Source: Mycolicibacterium sp. BiH015 (GTDB taxonomy: Bacteria; Actinomycetota; Actinomycetes; Mycobacteriales; Mycobacteriaceae). Taken from it: a stretch of 64,000 nucleotides of DNA. The position numbers and the translations under genes were made by a program. The notes under the pieces were generated by a model. That model searched no databases and was not told the origin of the DNA. It saw only the letters and a list, made by a program, of their open reading frames with translations. Positions 16,891 through 25,230 of this stretch are shown in pieces. Location: contig NZ_JAQGCZ010000015.1 of assembly GCF_027706845.1 (NCBI RefSeq), forward strand, positions 48,002-112,001. The letters are read 5' to 3'. Within the stretch, counting starts at the first letter, position 1. The number at the start of each line of letters is the position of its first letter.

Positions 16891-16904
16891 TCACAGACCT
16901 GTGA
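16891..16904. promoter_or_regulatory. Candidate TetR operator upstream of reductase and TetR genes
   Basis: Perfect palindrome TCACAG-AC-CTGTGA in the 152-bp divergent promoter region. It lies 78 bp from the reductase start and 62 bp from the TetR start. Inferred to be the regulator's site. Confidence 0.45.
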
Positions 16905-16965
16905 GATGCGCCCGCCTGAGACGGTCTGAGCAGGTCAGCGGGGCCTGAACGGGTACAGTGATCGG

Positions 16966-17706
16966 GTGCGGCGAGGGTCGAGGGCACGTGCAGGCCAAGA
17001 AGCGGGCGTCAAGGTGGACGCCCGCAGCGAGCGCTGGCGCGAGCACCGCAAGAAGGTGCGCTCCGAGATCGTCGACGCTGCGTTCCGCGCGATCGACCGA
17101 CTGGGCCCCGAGGTTTCGCTGCGCGAAATCGCCGAGGAGGCCGGCACCGCCAAGCCCAAGATCTATCGCCACTTCACCGACAAGTCGGACCTGTTCCAGG
17201 CGATCGGTCAGCGCATGCGCGACATGCTGTGGTCGGCGATCTTCCCGTCGATCAACCTGTCCACCGATCCGGCGCGCACCGTCATCCTGCGCGCCGTCGA
17301 GCAGTACGTGCGCCTCGTCGACGAGCATCCCAACGTGGTGCGGTTCCTGATGCAGGGACGTTTCGCCGAGCAGAGTGAATCGGCGATGCGAGCCCTCAAC
17401 GAGGGTCGCCACATCACGTTGGCGATGGCCGACATGTTCAACAACGAGCTCAAAGACATGGAACTCGACTACGCCGCGTTCGAGCTGGCCGGGTTCGCGA
17501 CGTTCGGGGCTGCGGCCTCGGCGACCGATTGGTGGCTCGGTAGCGAGCAGGACAGCCCGCGCCGGCTGCCGTTGGAGAAGTTCGTCGACTACCTGACCAC
17601 GATCATGGTCGGTTCCATCAACGGCACGTGTGAAGTCCTCGGTATCAACATCGACCCCGAGGTGCCGCTGCACGAGGGCGTCAAGCGGCGCGAAGAGGTC
17701 GCCTGA
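16966..17706 (+). CDS. TetR-family regulator (Rv3050c-like)
   Basis: About 246 residues from the GTG at 16966; a later GTG (17014, VDARSERWREHRKKVRSE) is also possible, and the basic leader makes the start uncertain. DNA-binding helices read IVDAAFRAIDRLGPEVSLREIAEEAGTAKPKIYRHFTDKSDLF. The C-terminal half is all helical. It holds the same relative position as Rv3050c, which lies between nrdE and nrdF2 in M. tuberculosis. The divergent reductase gene is its most likely target. Confidence 0.85.
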   Translation: MRRGSRARAGQEAGVKVDARSERWREHRKKVRSEIVDAAFRAIDRLGPEVSLREIAEEAGTAKPKIYRHFTDKSDLFQAIGQRMRDMLWSAIFPSINLSTDPARTVILRAVEQYVRLVDEHPNVVRFLMQGRFAEQSESAMRALNEGRHITLAMADMFNNELKDMELDYAAFELAGFATFGAAASATDWWLGSEQDSPRRLPLEKFVDYLTTIMVGSINGTCEVLGINIDPEVPLHEGVKRREEVA

Positions 17707-17751
17707 GCCTGGCGGCGTCGGCGGGTCGGGTGAGTCGTCCCGACACGCAGC

Positions 17752-18261
17752 TCAGAAGTCTCCGGAGACTGGGACGGTGTATGCGCGCAGATCGCCCGCG
17801 CCGCCGCCCTGAACGAAACGCGCGGACGCGTAGATCTCGTCGGTGCCGTCGTCTTCGTCGAGGGCTGACCTGGGCACGCTGATGGTGCGCATGTAGGCGA
17901 TGCCGTTCGGTGTGGCGATGACCAGTCCGCCTGCGGGCCCGGGTGCTCCGATATAGCCGTGAGGCGAACCGATCATGGCGTCGCCCTCTCCGGGATCGTC
18001 GGCGTAGATGACGTAGTCCATGCCACCGCCGGCAGCGATGTGGTTGAGACGGTCGTAGGCTGCGCCCTCGCTCATCGGGAACAGGCCGCGGATGGTGACG
18101 ATGTAGTGCGCGGTATTGTCCGGGTCGGCGGTGACACCCAGTGTCGTGCCCGGACTGTGCTGCGGCGCGGCGGTTGCCGGCGCGGGACCGGCGATGAATG
18201 TGGCCGTGGCCACGATCGCGGTAGCCGTGCCGATCAGGGAACGGGCCTGCAGTGTGTTCAT
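17752..18261 (-). CDS. Secreted hypothetical protein
   Basis: 169 residues with a clear signal peptide (MNTLQARSLIGTATAIVATATF, cleavage near ATAAPQ). The mature domain contains VTADPDNTAHYIVTIRGLFPMSEGAAYDRL and a C-terminal beta-rich half ending FVQGGGAGDLRAYTVPVSGDF. A strong ribosome site (gaggagagaag) precedes the ATG. No family is recognised. It follows, on the same strand, the DsrE-like gene 79 bp upstream. Confidence 0.7.
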   Translation of the reverse strand: MNTLQARSLIGTATAIVATATFIAGPAPATAAPQHSPGTTLGVTADPDNTAHYIVTIRGLFPMSEGAAYDRLNHIAAGGGMDYVIYADDPGEGDAMIGSPHGYIGAPGPAGGLVIATPNGIAYMRTISVPRSALDEDDGTDEIYASARFVQGGGAGDLRAYTVPVSGDF

Positions 18262-18340
18262 CTTCTCTCCTCGAAGTTTCGTCAACAATTGGTCAGCAAT
18301 GCGGTGACCGCGGCCACCTCAGTGGCTCCCCGTCGTCGCT

Positions 18341-18709
18341 TCAATAGCTGAAGGTTGTTGCCCCGTCCCCGATCCATTCCCAGAGCTGAACAGTCCCGCC
18401 CATGTCCGCGCCTGCGATGAACGTCGACGGGTCGAGCTTCTTCGCGTTGACACACAGCGGACAGACCAGATAGCGGCCGCCGGCCTGGCGGTAGCGTTCG
18501 ACAAGGTCCTGAAGGGGCGGGCAGTTCTCGCATGCTGTCGCGACCGCGACACCCGAAACAGCCAGGCGCACAGCCTCTTTCGCCAGAAACATCATCGTGG
18601 GCCGGCCCGCCTCGGCGGCGCCGAGGGCTACCAGGAAGGCCACGGTGACCTTCTCGGGGTCCTCAAGGCCCGTGGTCAGGCTGATCGCGGCTTTGCGTTC
18701 GCTGTTCAT
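18341..18709 (-). CDS. DsrE-family sulfur-relay-like protein
   Basis: 122 residues with the DsrE/F alpha-beta fold: SLTTGLEDPEKVTVAFLVALGAAEAGRP at the N terminus, then MFLAKEAVRLAV. Cysteines occur as ACENCPPL (CxxC) and LVCPLCVNAKKL (CxxC), more than in ordinary DsrE proteins, so it may bind metal or carry persulfide. A ggaggacacc ribosome site precedes the ATG. Partner genes for sulfur transfer are not visible nearby. Confidence 0.75.
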   Translation of the reverse strand: MNSERKAAISLTTGLEDPEKVTVAFLVALGAAEAGRPTMMFLAKEAVRLAVSGVAVATACENCPPLQDLVERYRQAGGRYLVCPLCVNAKKLDPSTFIAGADMGGTVQLWEWIGDGATTFSY

Positions 18710-18836
18710 TGGTGTCCTCCGTGTGAGTGGTGGTGCTGACACGAAGGACGCTATTGAGGAAAGGCGACCGCGAAATCGGTGCTGACCGCCGTCTTCGGCC
18801 CCGCGGAAGGCCCCGCGATGGCGGCCGGCACGCAGG

Positions 18837-19904
18837 TCAGCCGCTGAGGAGGCGGGCGACCGCCGCGGCCCGCGCTGACCGCCCCGTCAGGCCCAGCTTG
18901 GTGTAGATGCTTGTCAGATGACGTTCTACTGTGCGCACCGATAGCGCGAGTTCTGTTGCCACTTCGGCGTTGTCGCGCCCCTGGCCGACCAGCCGCAGCA
19001 CGTCGCGTTCCCTGTCGGTGAGCGTTCGAAGCGCGGCCGGCGTACTCGGAGCGGTGACGCCTTCGCCGGCGAGGAACGCGCCGACCTCGTCGACGAACAC
19101 GCGCCAGGCCGGTTCGTCGGCCAGCGTGATGTGGTTGTCGCTGTCGAGTGTCACGAGCCTGGCGTTCGGTATGCGTGAGGCGAGTTCGCGGCCGTCGGCG
19201 AAGTCGTTCATCCGGTCGCCGCGCGCATGCACCACCAGGGTGGGCATGGCGACGCGGGACAGCAGTGCGCCGACATCGGCCTCGGCGCGGGCGGCCCGCG
19301 AGCGCATCGCGTTCTCCGTCGACGTCGCGCGGGCTTGCAGCGCGTCGAGCCAGCCGGCCTGTTCCTCGGACGCCCCGGGGATCATCAGATCGGTGAAGAC
19401 GCGCCGGAACGTGCTGTCGGGGCGCTGCCAACCCACCTTGATCATCTGTTGGAAGAGGCGCTCCAGTTCGGCGCCCTCCTCGCTGTGGTCGGTGATCCCG
19501 TAGGTGCCGTAGAGGATCAGCCGGGAGACGCGGTCGGGGTTCTCGACGGCGTAGGTGATCGCGACCGGGCCGCCCTGCGACATCCCCACCATCGCGCAGC
19601 GGTCCAGCTGTGCCGCGTCGATCACTGCGGCCAGGTCGGCCACCCGGGCGGGCAGGCTGAAATCGGAGACGTCCCAGTCGGACATGCCGAAGCCGCGTTC
19701 GTCATAGCGGATGACCGTGGCGATCCGGCCCAGGTCGCGCAGAAAGTGCTGCCACACCGGGCTTTCCCAGTCGTATTCCAGATGGCTGAGCCAGCACGTG
19801 GTGAGCAGCAGGGGAGGGCCGGACCCGTGCACGGCGAACGCGATCCGGGTGCCGTCGGCGCTACGGCAGAAACGGACCTCCTGCGGAGGTGCGTCGGACG
19901 CCAT
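18837..19904 (-). CDS. Alpha/beta hydrolase fused to a LuxR-type DNA-binding domain
   Basis: 355 residues. Residues 1-285 form an alpha/beta hydrolase: HGSGPPLLL oxyanion region, MVGMSQGG nucleophile elbow (Ser), MPTLVVHARGDR with the acidic residue, and DSDNHITL with the His. The last 65 residues are a LuxR/FixJ helix-turn-helix (LTDRERDVLRLVGQGRDNAEVATELALSVRTVERHLTSIYTKLG). The hydrolase part may act as a ligand sensor or retain enzyme activity. ATG 19904 (MASDAPPQEVRF) is chosen. It reads away from nrdF2. Confidence 0.88.
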   Translation of the reverse strand: MASDAPPQEVRFCRSADGTRIAFAVHGSGPPLLLTTCWLSHLEYDWESPVWQHFLRDLGRIATVIRYDERGFGMSDWDVSDFSLPARVADLAAVIDAAQLDRCAMVGMSQGGPVAITYAVENPDRVSRLILYGTYGITDHSEEGAELERLFQQMIKVGWQRPDSTFRRVFTDLMIPGASEEQAGWLDALQARATSTENAMRSRAARAEADVGALLSRVAMPTLVVHARGDRMNDFADGRELASRIPNARLVTLDSDNHITLADEPAWRVFVDEVGAFLAGEGVTAPSTPAALRTLTDRERDVLRLVGQGRDNAEVATELALSVRTVERHLTSIYTKLGLTGRSARAAAVARLLSG

Positions 19905-19971
19905 GCCTGGCAGAGTAGCCGCCCGGGCCGCGTTTGCCTGGTGAGTTGGGCGGCACGGTGCGACACGCCAG

Positions 19972-19987
19972 ACACAACATCTCGTGT
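19972..19987. promoter_or_regulatory. NrdR-like box 1 upstream of nrdF2
   Basis: ACACAA-CATC-TCGTGT: outer ACAC/GTGT arms intact, inner pairs imperfect. It is 32 bp from the second box, matching the spacing seen before nrdHIE. Confidence 0.55.
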
Positions 19988-20003
19988 TCCCGCCTGACGT
20001 CAG

Positions 20004-20019
20004 GCACCAGGGGTAGTGT
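20004..20019. promoter_or_regulatory. NrdR-like box 2 upstream of nrdF2
   Basis: GCACCA-GGGG-TAGTGT: the right half TAGTGT is identical to that of nrdHIE box 1; the left half has two mismatches. It lies 62 bp before the nrdF2 start. Confidence 0.5.
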
Positions 20020-20081
20020 CGGTGCTGCCGGTACGGGGCCGGCCCGGTGTGACAACTTTTCGCAGGTGAAATGGGGTTCTT

Positions 20082-21056
20082 GTGAGCGATGGCATGAAAC
20101 TGATCGACCGTGTCTCGGCCATCAACTGGAATCGCCTTCAGGACGACAAAGACGCCGAGGTGTGGGAGCGGCTGACGGGTAACTTCTGGCTGCCCGAGAA
20201 AGTGCCGGTCTCCAACGACATCCCGTCCTGGAACACGCTGACCCCCCACGAGAAGCAACTCACGATGCGGGTCTTCACCGGCTTGACGCTGCTGGACACC
20301 ATCCAGGGGACCGTCGGTGCTGTCAGCCTCATCCCGGACGCGCTGACCCCGCACGAGGAAGCGGTCTACACGAACATCGCCTTCATGGAGTCCGTGCACG
20401 CGCGCAGCTACTCCAACATCTTCTCGACGTTGTGCTCCACGTCGGAGATCGACGACGCGTTCCGCTGGTCGGAGGAGAACTCCAACCTCCAGCGCAAAGC
20501 CGAGATCGTCATGCAGTACTACAAGGGCGACGAGCCGTTGAAGCGCAAGGTGGCCTCCACTCTGCTGGAGAGCTTTCTGTTCTACTCGGGCTTCTACCTC
20601 CCGATGTACTGGAGCAGCCGCGCCAAGCTCACCAACACCGCGGACATGATCCGGCTGATCATTCGCGACGAGGCGGTGCACGGTTACTACATCGGTTACA
20701 AGTTCCAGAAGGGTCTCGCGCTCACCGATGACGCGACCCGCCAGGAGCTCAAGGACTACACCTACGAGCTGCTCTTCGAGCTCTACGACAACGAGGTCGA
20801 ATACACGCAGGATCTCTACGACGAGGTCGGGCTGACCGAGGACGTCAAGAAGTTCCTGCGCTACAACGCCAACAAGGCGCTGATGAACCTCGGCTACGAG
20901 GCGCTGTTCCCGCGCGACGAGACCGACGTCAACCCGGCGATCCTGTCGGCGCTGAGCCCCAACGCCGATGAGAACCACGACTTCTTCTCCGGGTCCGGGT
21001 CGAGCTACGTGATCGGCAAGGCCGTCGTCACCGAAGACGAGGACTGGGACTTCTAA
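20082..21056 (+). CDS. nrdF2: Class Ib ribonucleotide reductase beta subunit
   Basis: 324-residue R2F subunit that holds the dimetal-tyrosyl radical cofactor. Ligand segments are visible: Asp in FTGLTLLDTIQG, Glu and His in FMESVHARSYSNIF (with the radical Tyr), Glu in LLESFLFYSG, and Glu/His in IIRDEAVHGYYIG. The C-terminal tail VTEDEDWDF is the peptide that binds NrdE. GTG 20082 is used; an ATG 12 bases on is also possible. It is separate from nrdHIE, as in other mycobacteria, but here by 11.7 kb of mainly accessory genes. Confidence 0.94.
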   Translation: MSDGMKLIDRVSAINWNRLQDDKDAEVWERLTGNFWLPEKVPVSNDIPSWNTLTPHEKQLTMRVFTGLTLLDTIQGTVGAVSLIPDALTPHEEAVYTNIAFMESVHARSYSNIFSTLCSTSEIDDAFRWSEENSNLQRKAEIVMQYYKGDEPLKRKVASTLLESFLFYSGFYLPMYWSSRAKLTNTADMIRLIIRDEAVHGYYIGYKFQKGLALTDDATRQELKDYTYELLFELYDNEVEYTQDLYDEVGLTEDVKKFLRYNANKALMNLGYEALFPRDETDVNPAILSALSPNADENHDFFSGSGSSYVIGKAVVTEDEDWDF

Positions 21057-21120
21057 CTGGACTGTTCCTAGGAGAACTGCACCCTGCCACCACGTCGTCG
21101 GCGCTCCTACCTTCGGTGTC

Positions 21121-21888
21121 ATGGCCAAGAGGACGTCGCGCTGGGGCGCGAGGATGGCATCGTCGGTGATCGGCGCCGTGGTCACCATGACCGTCGGCTG
21201 CGCCACGACGGCTACCTCGGATGAAGCGGGCTCCACCGCCCGTGAGCAGCGCAATGCCGAGTTGGTGCGCGACGCGTTCGCACTCGGCGTCGGGGGCGAG
21301 AACAGCTTCTATTCGATCCTCGCCGACGACGTGCACTGGACCGTGGCGCGCGCCGCCGAACCGTCGACGTACACCAGCCGCGCGCAATTCCTGCGGGACG
21401 GCGCCGGCCCGATCGTGTCCCGGCTCGACGGCGAGATCCAGGCCGACGTGCACGCGCTCCATACCGACGGCGACACGGTGGTGGCCCTGTGGCGGGGTAC
21501 CGCGACCGCCCGCGACGGCAGACCTTACGTCAACGAGTACGCCTGGGTCATGACGATGCGCGAGGAGCGAATAGCTCGCGTCACGGCCTACCTCGACCTC
21601 GTGGCGCTCGACGATCTGCTGACCCGAGTGCCCACCGAGCCGGCAGCCGACCACCCGTATGTGGGGATGTGGGCAACCGCAGACGGGCGGGTCCGACAGG
21701 AGCTGCTGCCCGACGGCCGCTACGACGAGGCGCGAGGCGACCGGCAGAGCGCGTACACCGGCCGCTACGAGGTGCGCGGGAACCGCATCGAGTACTGGGA
21801 CGACACCGGCTTCACGGCGTCAGGAACGTTCGTCACCGCCGACGAACTGCACCACGGCGGCATGATCTTCTACCGTCAGCAGTCGTGA
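21121..21888 (+). CDS. Lipoprotein with SnoaL-like and Atu4866-like domains
   Basis: 255 residues. An N-terminal leader of about 27 residues ends in a lipobox-like TVGC. The first domain (about 40-170) resembles the SnoaL/NTF2 fold: AELVRDAFALGVGGENSFYSILADDVHWTV and FLRDGAGPIVSRL. The second (about 178-252) resembles the Atu4866 family, with GMWATADGRVRQELLPDGRYDEARG and FTASGTFVTADELHHGGMIFYR. Both are small ligand-binding folds; enzyme activity is not shown. It converges with the histidine kinase gene 60 bp away. Confidence 0.7.
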   Translation: MAKRTSRWGARMASSVIGAVVTMTVGCATTATSDEAGSTAREQRNAELVRDAFALGVGGENSFYSILADDVHWTVARAAEPSTYTSRAQFLRDGAGPIVSRLDGEIQADVHALHTDGDTVVALWRGTATARDGRPYVNEYAWVMTMREERIARVTAYLDLVALDDLLTRVPTEPAADHPYVGMWATADGRVRQELLPDGRYDEARGDRQSAYTGRYEVRGNRIEYWDDTGFTASGTFVTADELHHGGMIFYRQQS

Positions 21889-21948
21889 TCGGCAAGCCAC
21901 CGGAAACGGAGAGCCCCGCGCTGTTGCGGTCGACCACGGATGTCCTGA

Positions 21949-24138
21949 TCAATTGTGCGGCAATGGAATACGGGCGCTGATCCGCGTGCCGTCACCGGGG
22001 GCACTGGTCATCGTCAGCTCGCCCGACAAAGCCTCCACCCGATCGCGCAGACCCACCAGGCCTGAACCCACGGCTGTCGAGGCGCCGCCCCTGCCGTCGT
22101 CGGCGACCGACAGCCGCAGCACGCTGTCCCGGTCCTCGAGTGCGACCCGTACTGTCACCGAATCAGCGTCCGCATGCTTGGCAACATTCGTCAACGCCTC
22201 GGCGACAACGTAATACGCCGCGACTTCCACCGGCTCCGGCAGGCGCTGTTCCACGTCGACGTGCAATTCGACCGGCACAGGGGACCGGCGCGCCAGGTTG
22301 CGCATGGCCGGTCGCAGACCGCCCCGGGACAGGACCGCGGGGTGCAGACCCCGCGACAACTCCTGCAGATCGGAGTGCAGTCCCGCCAATCCCTCAACCA
22401 CGGTCGACAACTGTGCGCGCAGCTCCTCGTCACCCTCGGCGGCCGCTTCGGCTGCGCGCAACTGCAGGCTCAACGAGACGATGCGTTGCTGGGCTCCATC
22501 GTGGAGGTCGCGCTCGAAACCGCGCCTGGCCTCGTCGGCGGCCGCCACGATGCGCGCCCGTGACGCGGTGAGTTCGGCACGCGTCTCGGCGTTGCCGATG
22601 GCCGTCGAGATGAGGTCGGCGAAATCAAGGATGTGTGCCTCGGCGGTCTCCGGAATGCCATGAGACACATACCATCCTACGAGCAGCACACCGCGGGTCA
22701 TGCCGTCGACGACCAACGGTGCGCCTGCGCCTGCGCGGACCCCGAAACCGCGCAGACGGGTGGCGATCGGCGTGGATACCGCATCGTAGTCGTCGATGCG
22801 CGCGGGTGCGCCGGTGGCGCGTACCCGGCTGCTGATACTGCCGCTTTCAATCGGAAACCGTTCGCCGACAAGCCATCCCGGATCGTCACCGCGGTTGAGA
22901 CCGGCCAGGACGACGCCGACGTCGTCCGGCTCGAATGCGGCCAGTGTCACGTGCTCGACGCCGAGGCTGCCCGCCAGCTCGGCGACGGCGACCTCGTAGA
23001 CGTCCCCCAGCGGGGCGCCGCGTGCGACGAGCGTCGCGACCCTCCGCAGCGCGGCCTGCTGCGTGCGTGCCGCACGGAGCCGGTCCTGCTCCTGCCTGCG
23101 TTCGGTGACGTCGCGCGCACCGCCGAGAAGCACTCCGTGGTCGAACACGACGTTCCATTCGAGCCACCGCACCTCGCCGTCGCGACGCCGGCACCGGTTC
23201 TCGAACTTGATCGCGCCGTCGGTCTGCGGCACCGTCGCCAGCGCGGCACGGGTGCTGTCCTGATCATCGGGGTGGATGAATTCGATCAGGGGACGCGAGA
23301 TCAGTTCGGCTGCCGAGTAACCCAAGGCCCGTTCGAAAGCCGGGTTGACGCGCGTGAGCCGCGCCGAGCCACCCTCACTCACGCCCATGAACAGCAGATC
23401 GGTCGCGACAGCGAAGAACCGTTCCAGCTCGCGGCGGCTGGCCTCCAGCTCTGCCGTGATGCCCTCCCGATCGCACGCTGCGGCCAGCAGCGCCTGCAGC
23501 GACGGCACCATGCGATGGACACGCCGCACCGAGGCGACCGGCAGGTTTCTGGGAACGAGCAGCGTTCCGGTGTCCTCAGTTCCGTCGCGCAATGCGATGG
23601 CCATCTGATCGCCGCTCGGGTCGGCGCTGCCGACCGACAGCCTCGCATAGGGCAGCCCGAGCACGTGAGCCAGGCGCCCGCCCGCATCGCCGAGTGCCGG
23701 ACCCAGCGCGGGCGCCCGCAACATCACGCGCGCCAGATCCGCGGACAGATCAGCTTCCAGTCGCCTCTGCTCGGCCTCGGCAGCGCGCAACCGGGCCTGT
23801 CCCACAAGGCCGTTGGTCAAGAACGCGAGGGTAAGGAAGACCGCGAGGGCCGGCGCGAGGCTGTCGCGACCCTCGAGATGGAGGTAGGCGTACACGGCGG
23901 CGCTGGCCAGCGACGTGGCAATGGAGAGGCCGAACCCCCAACCCGCGGAGACCACCAGCACACCGAGCAGCAGGATGGCTCCGAAGGCGTTCTCGGGCGC
24001 TATCGTCTTGAGCGCGAAGACGGCGAGCACTTCCACGGCAAGAAAGGCCGCTGCCACGACGATCCCCAGACCGAGAGGGCGCGCGGGGGAACGCACCACC
24101 TGCTCGAGGAAGCGCGCGGGCGCTGATTGCCAGGTCAC
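21949..24138 (-). CDS. Membrane sensor histidine kinase (NarX/HisKA_3 type)
   Basis: 729 residues from GTG 24138; a start at 24201 is in frame but would reach to within ten bases of the divergent response regulator start. Four transmembrane helices (about residues 20-115) are followed by a coiled coil, a PAS domain (RVNPAFERALGYSAAELISRP and WLEWNVVFDHGVLLGGARDVTERR), a GAF-like domain, and a HisKA_3 region with the phospho-His in ERDLHDGAQQRIVSL. The HATPase domain has EALTNVAKHADA and DDGRGG. It should phosphorylate the NarL-type regulator encoded just beyond the divergent receiver gene. The signal is unknown. Confidence 0.88.
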   Translation of the reverse strand: MTWQSAPARFLEQVVRSPARPLGLGIVVAAAFLAVEVLAVFALKTIAPENAFGAILLLGVLVVSAGWGFGLSIATSLASAAVYAYLHLEGRDSLAPALAVFLTLAFLTNGLVGQARLRAAEAEQRRLEADLSADLARVMLRAPALGPALGDAGGRLAHVLGLPYARLSVGSADPSGDQMAIALRDGTEDTGTLLVPRNLPVASVRRVHRMVPSLQALLAAACDREGITAELEASRRELERFFAVATDLLFMGVSEGGSARLTRVNPAFERALGYSAAELISRPLIEFIHPDDQDSTRAALATVPQTDGAIKFENRCRRRDGEVRWLEWNVVFDHGVLLGGARDVTERRQEQDRLRAARTQQAALRRVATLVARGAPLGDVYEVAVAELAGSLGVEHVTLAAFEPDDVGVVLAGLNRGDDPGWLVGERFPIESGSISSRVRATGAPARIDDYDAVSTPIATRLRGFGVRAGAGAPLVVDGMTRGVLLVGWYVSHGIPETAEAHILDFADLISTAIGNAETRAELTASRARIVAAADEARRGFERDLHDGAQQRIVSLSLQLRAAEAAAEGDEELRAQLSTVVEGLAGLHSDLQELSRGLHPAVLSRGGLRPAMRNLARRSPVPVELHVDVEQRLPEPVEVAAYYVVAEALTNVAKHADADSVTVRVALEDRDSVLRLSVADDGRGGASTAVGSGLVGLRDRVEALSGELTMTSAPGDGTRISARIPLPHN

Positions 24139-24210
24139 CGGCCGATGGTAGTCGCAGAAGTTCCCGTTAACAGGAATGCCATCGGTGGCCCCGCCTGACA
24201 AGCTGGAGGC

Positions 24211-24564
24211 ATGAGTGGTCCGCGCTGCCTGATCGTCGACGACAGTGCCGACTTCCGGGATGCGGCCCGCGCCATGCTTGAGCGGGGCGGAATCGAGGTG
24301 GTCGGCACCGCCTGCGACGGCGACGAGGCGATGCGCCAGGCCGCTGCGCTGCGGCCCGATGTGGCCTTGGTCGATGTGGATCTGGGCGCCGAGAGCGGCT
24401 TCGACGTCGCCGAGCGCTTGTGCGACGTCCCGGTGATCCTGACGTCAACGCATGACGAACAAGATTTCGCCGATCTGATCGCCGCCAGCCCGGCGCTGGG
24501 TTTCCTCCCGAAGTTGGCGTTGTCGCCCGCCGCGGTCAGGCAGCTTCTGGGCGGGGTCTCCTAG
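24211..24564 (+). CDS. Stand-alone response regulator receiver protein
   Basis: 117 residues with only a receiver domain: acidic pair in LIVDDSADFRD, phospho-acceptor Asp in ALVDVDLG, Thr in ILTSTHD, and Lys in FLPKLALS. It has no output domain, so it may be a phosphate sink or adaptor. It is divergent from the kinase gene (72 bp between chosen starts) and its stop overlaps that of the convergent NarL-type gene by four bases. Confidence 0.88.
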   Translation: MSGPRCLIVDDSADFRDAARAMLERGGIEVVGTACDGDEAMRQAAALRPDVALVDVDLGAESGFDVAERLCDVPVILTSTHDEQDFADLIAASPALGFLPKLALSPAAVRQLLGGVS

Positions 24565-25214
24565 CGCGTCTCCAGGTACATGATCACCGCGCGCACCCGG
24601 CGGTGGTCGTCACCGGTCTCGGGCAGGTTCAGCTTCGTCAAGATGCTGCGTACATGCTTTTCCACCGTGCCCTCGGTGACCCAGAGCCGTCGGCCGATCC
24701 CGGCGTTCGACAGCCCCTCGGCCATCAGCGTCAGGACCTCGCGTTCGCGTGTACTGAGCGCGCCGAGAGGGTCGTCTCGCTTGCGCGCGGACACCAGCTC
24801 GGCCACCAGGGCGGGGTCGACGACCGACGCGCCATTGGCGATGCGCTGCAACGTGTCGACGAAATCCGCGACGTCGGTCACCCGCGTCTTCAACAGGTAG
24901 CCGATCGCATGGCCACCGGCCAGAAGCTCCATGGCGTGGTCGACGTCGACATGGGCGGACAGCACGACGATGCCGACCTTCGGCGACTCGTCACGGATCA
25001 CCCGCGCCGCGTCGAGACCCTCGCTCGTGTGTGACGGCGGCATGCGGATGTCGACGAGAGCCAGATCGGGTTGCTGTTCGCGGACCAGCGCCAGCAGCGC
25101 TTCACCATCTCCGGCCTGCCCGACGATCTCGAACCCCGAGCGCTCGAGCAGGCTGGCCAGCCCCTCGCGCAACAGCACGTCGTCGTCGGCTACGACGACC
25201 CTAAGCGAACACAT
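24561..25214 (-). CDS. NarL/FixJ-family response regulator
   Basis: 217 residues: receiver domain (VVVADDDVLLREGL, phospho-Asp in LALVDIRMPP, Thr/Ser in VVLSAHV, Lys in YLLKTRV) and a LuxR-type helix-turn-helix (LSTREREVLTLMAEGLSNAGIGRRLWVTEGTVEKHVRSIL). It is the expected DNA-binding partner of the nearby HisKA_3 kinase. ATG 25214 gives MCSLRVVVADDD. It follows the sulfatase gene on the same strand with 16 bp between them, so it may be cotranscribed with it or control it. Confidence 0.88.
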   Translation of the reverse strand: MCSLRVVVADDDVLLREGLASLLERSGFEIVGQAGDGEALLALVREQQPDLALVDIRMPPSHTSEGLDAARVIRDESPKVGIVVLSAHVDVDHAMELLAGGHAIGYLLKTRVTDVADFVDTLQRIANGASVVDPALVAELVSARKRDDPLGALSTREREVLTLMAEGLSNAGIGRRLWVTEGTVEKHVRSILTKLNLPETGDDHRRVRAVIMYLETR

Positions 25215-25230
25215 AGCGTCACATTCTGTA

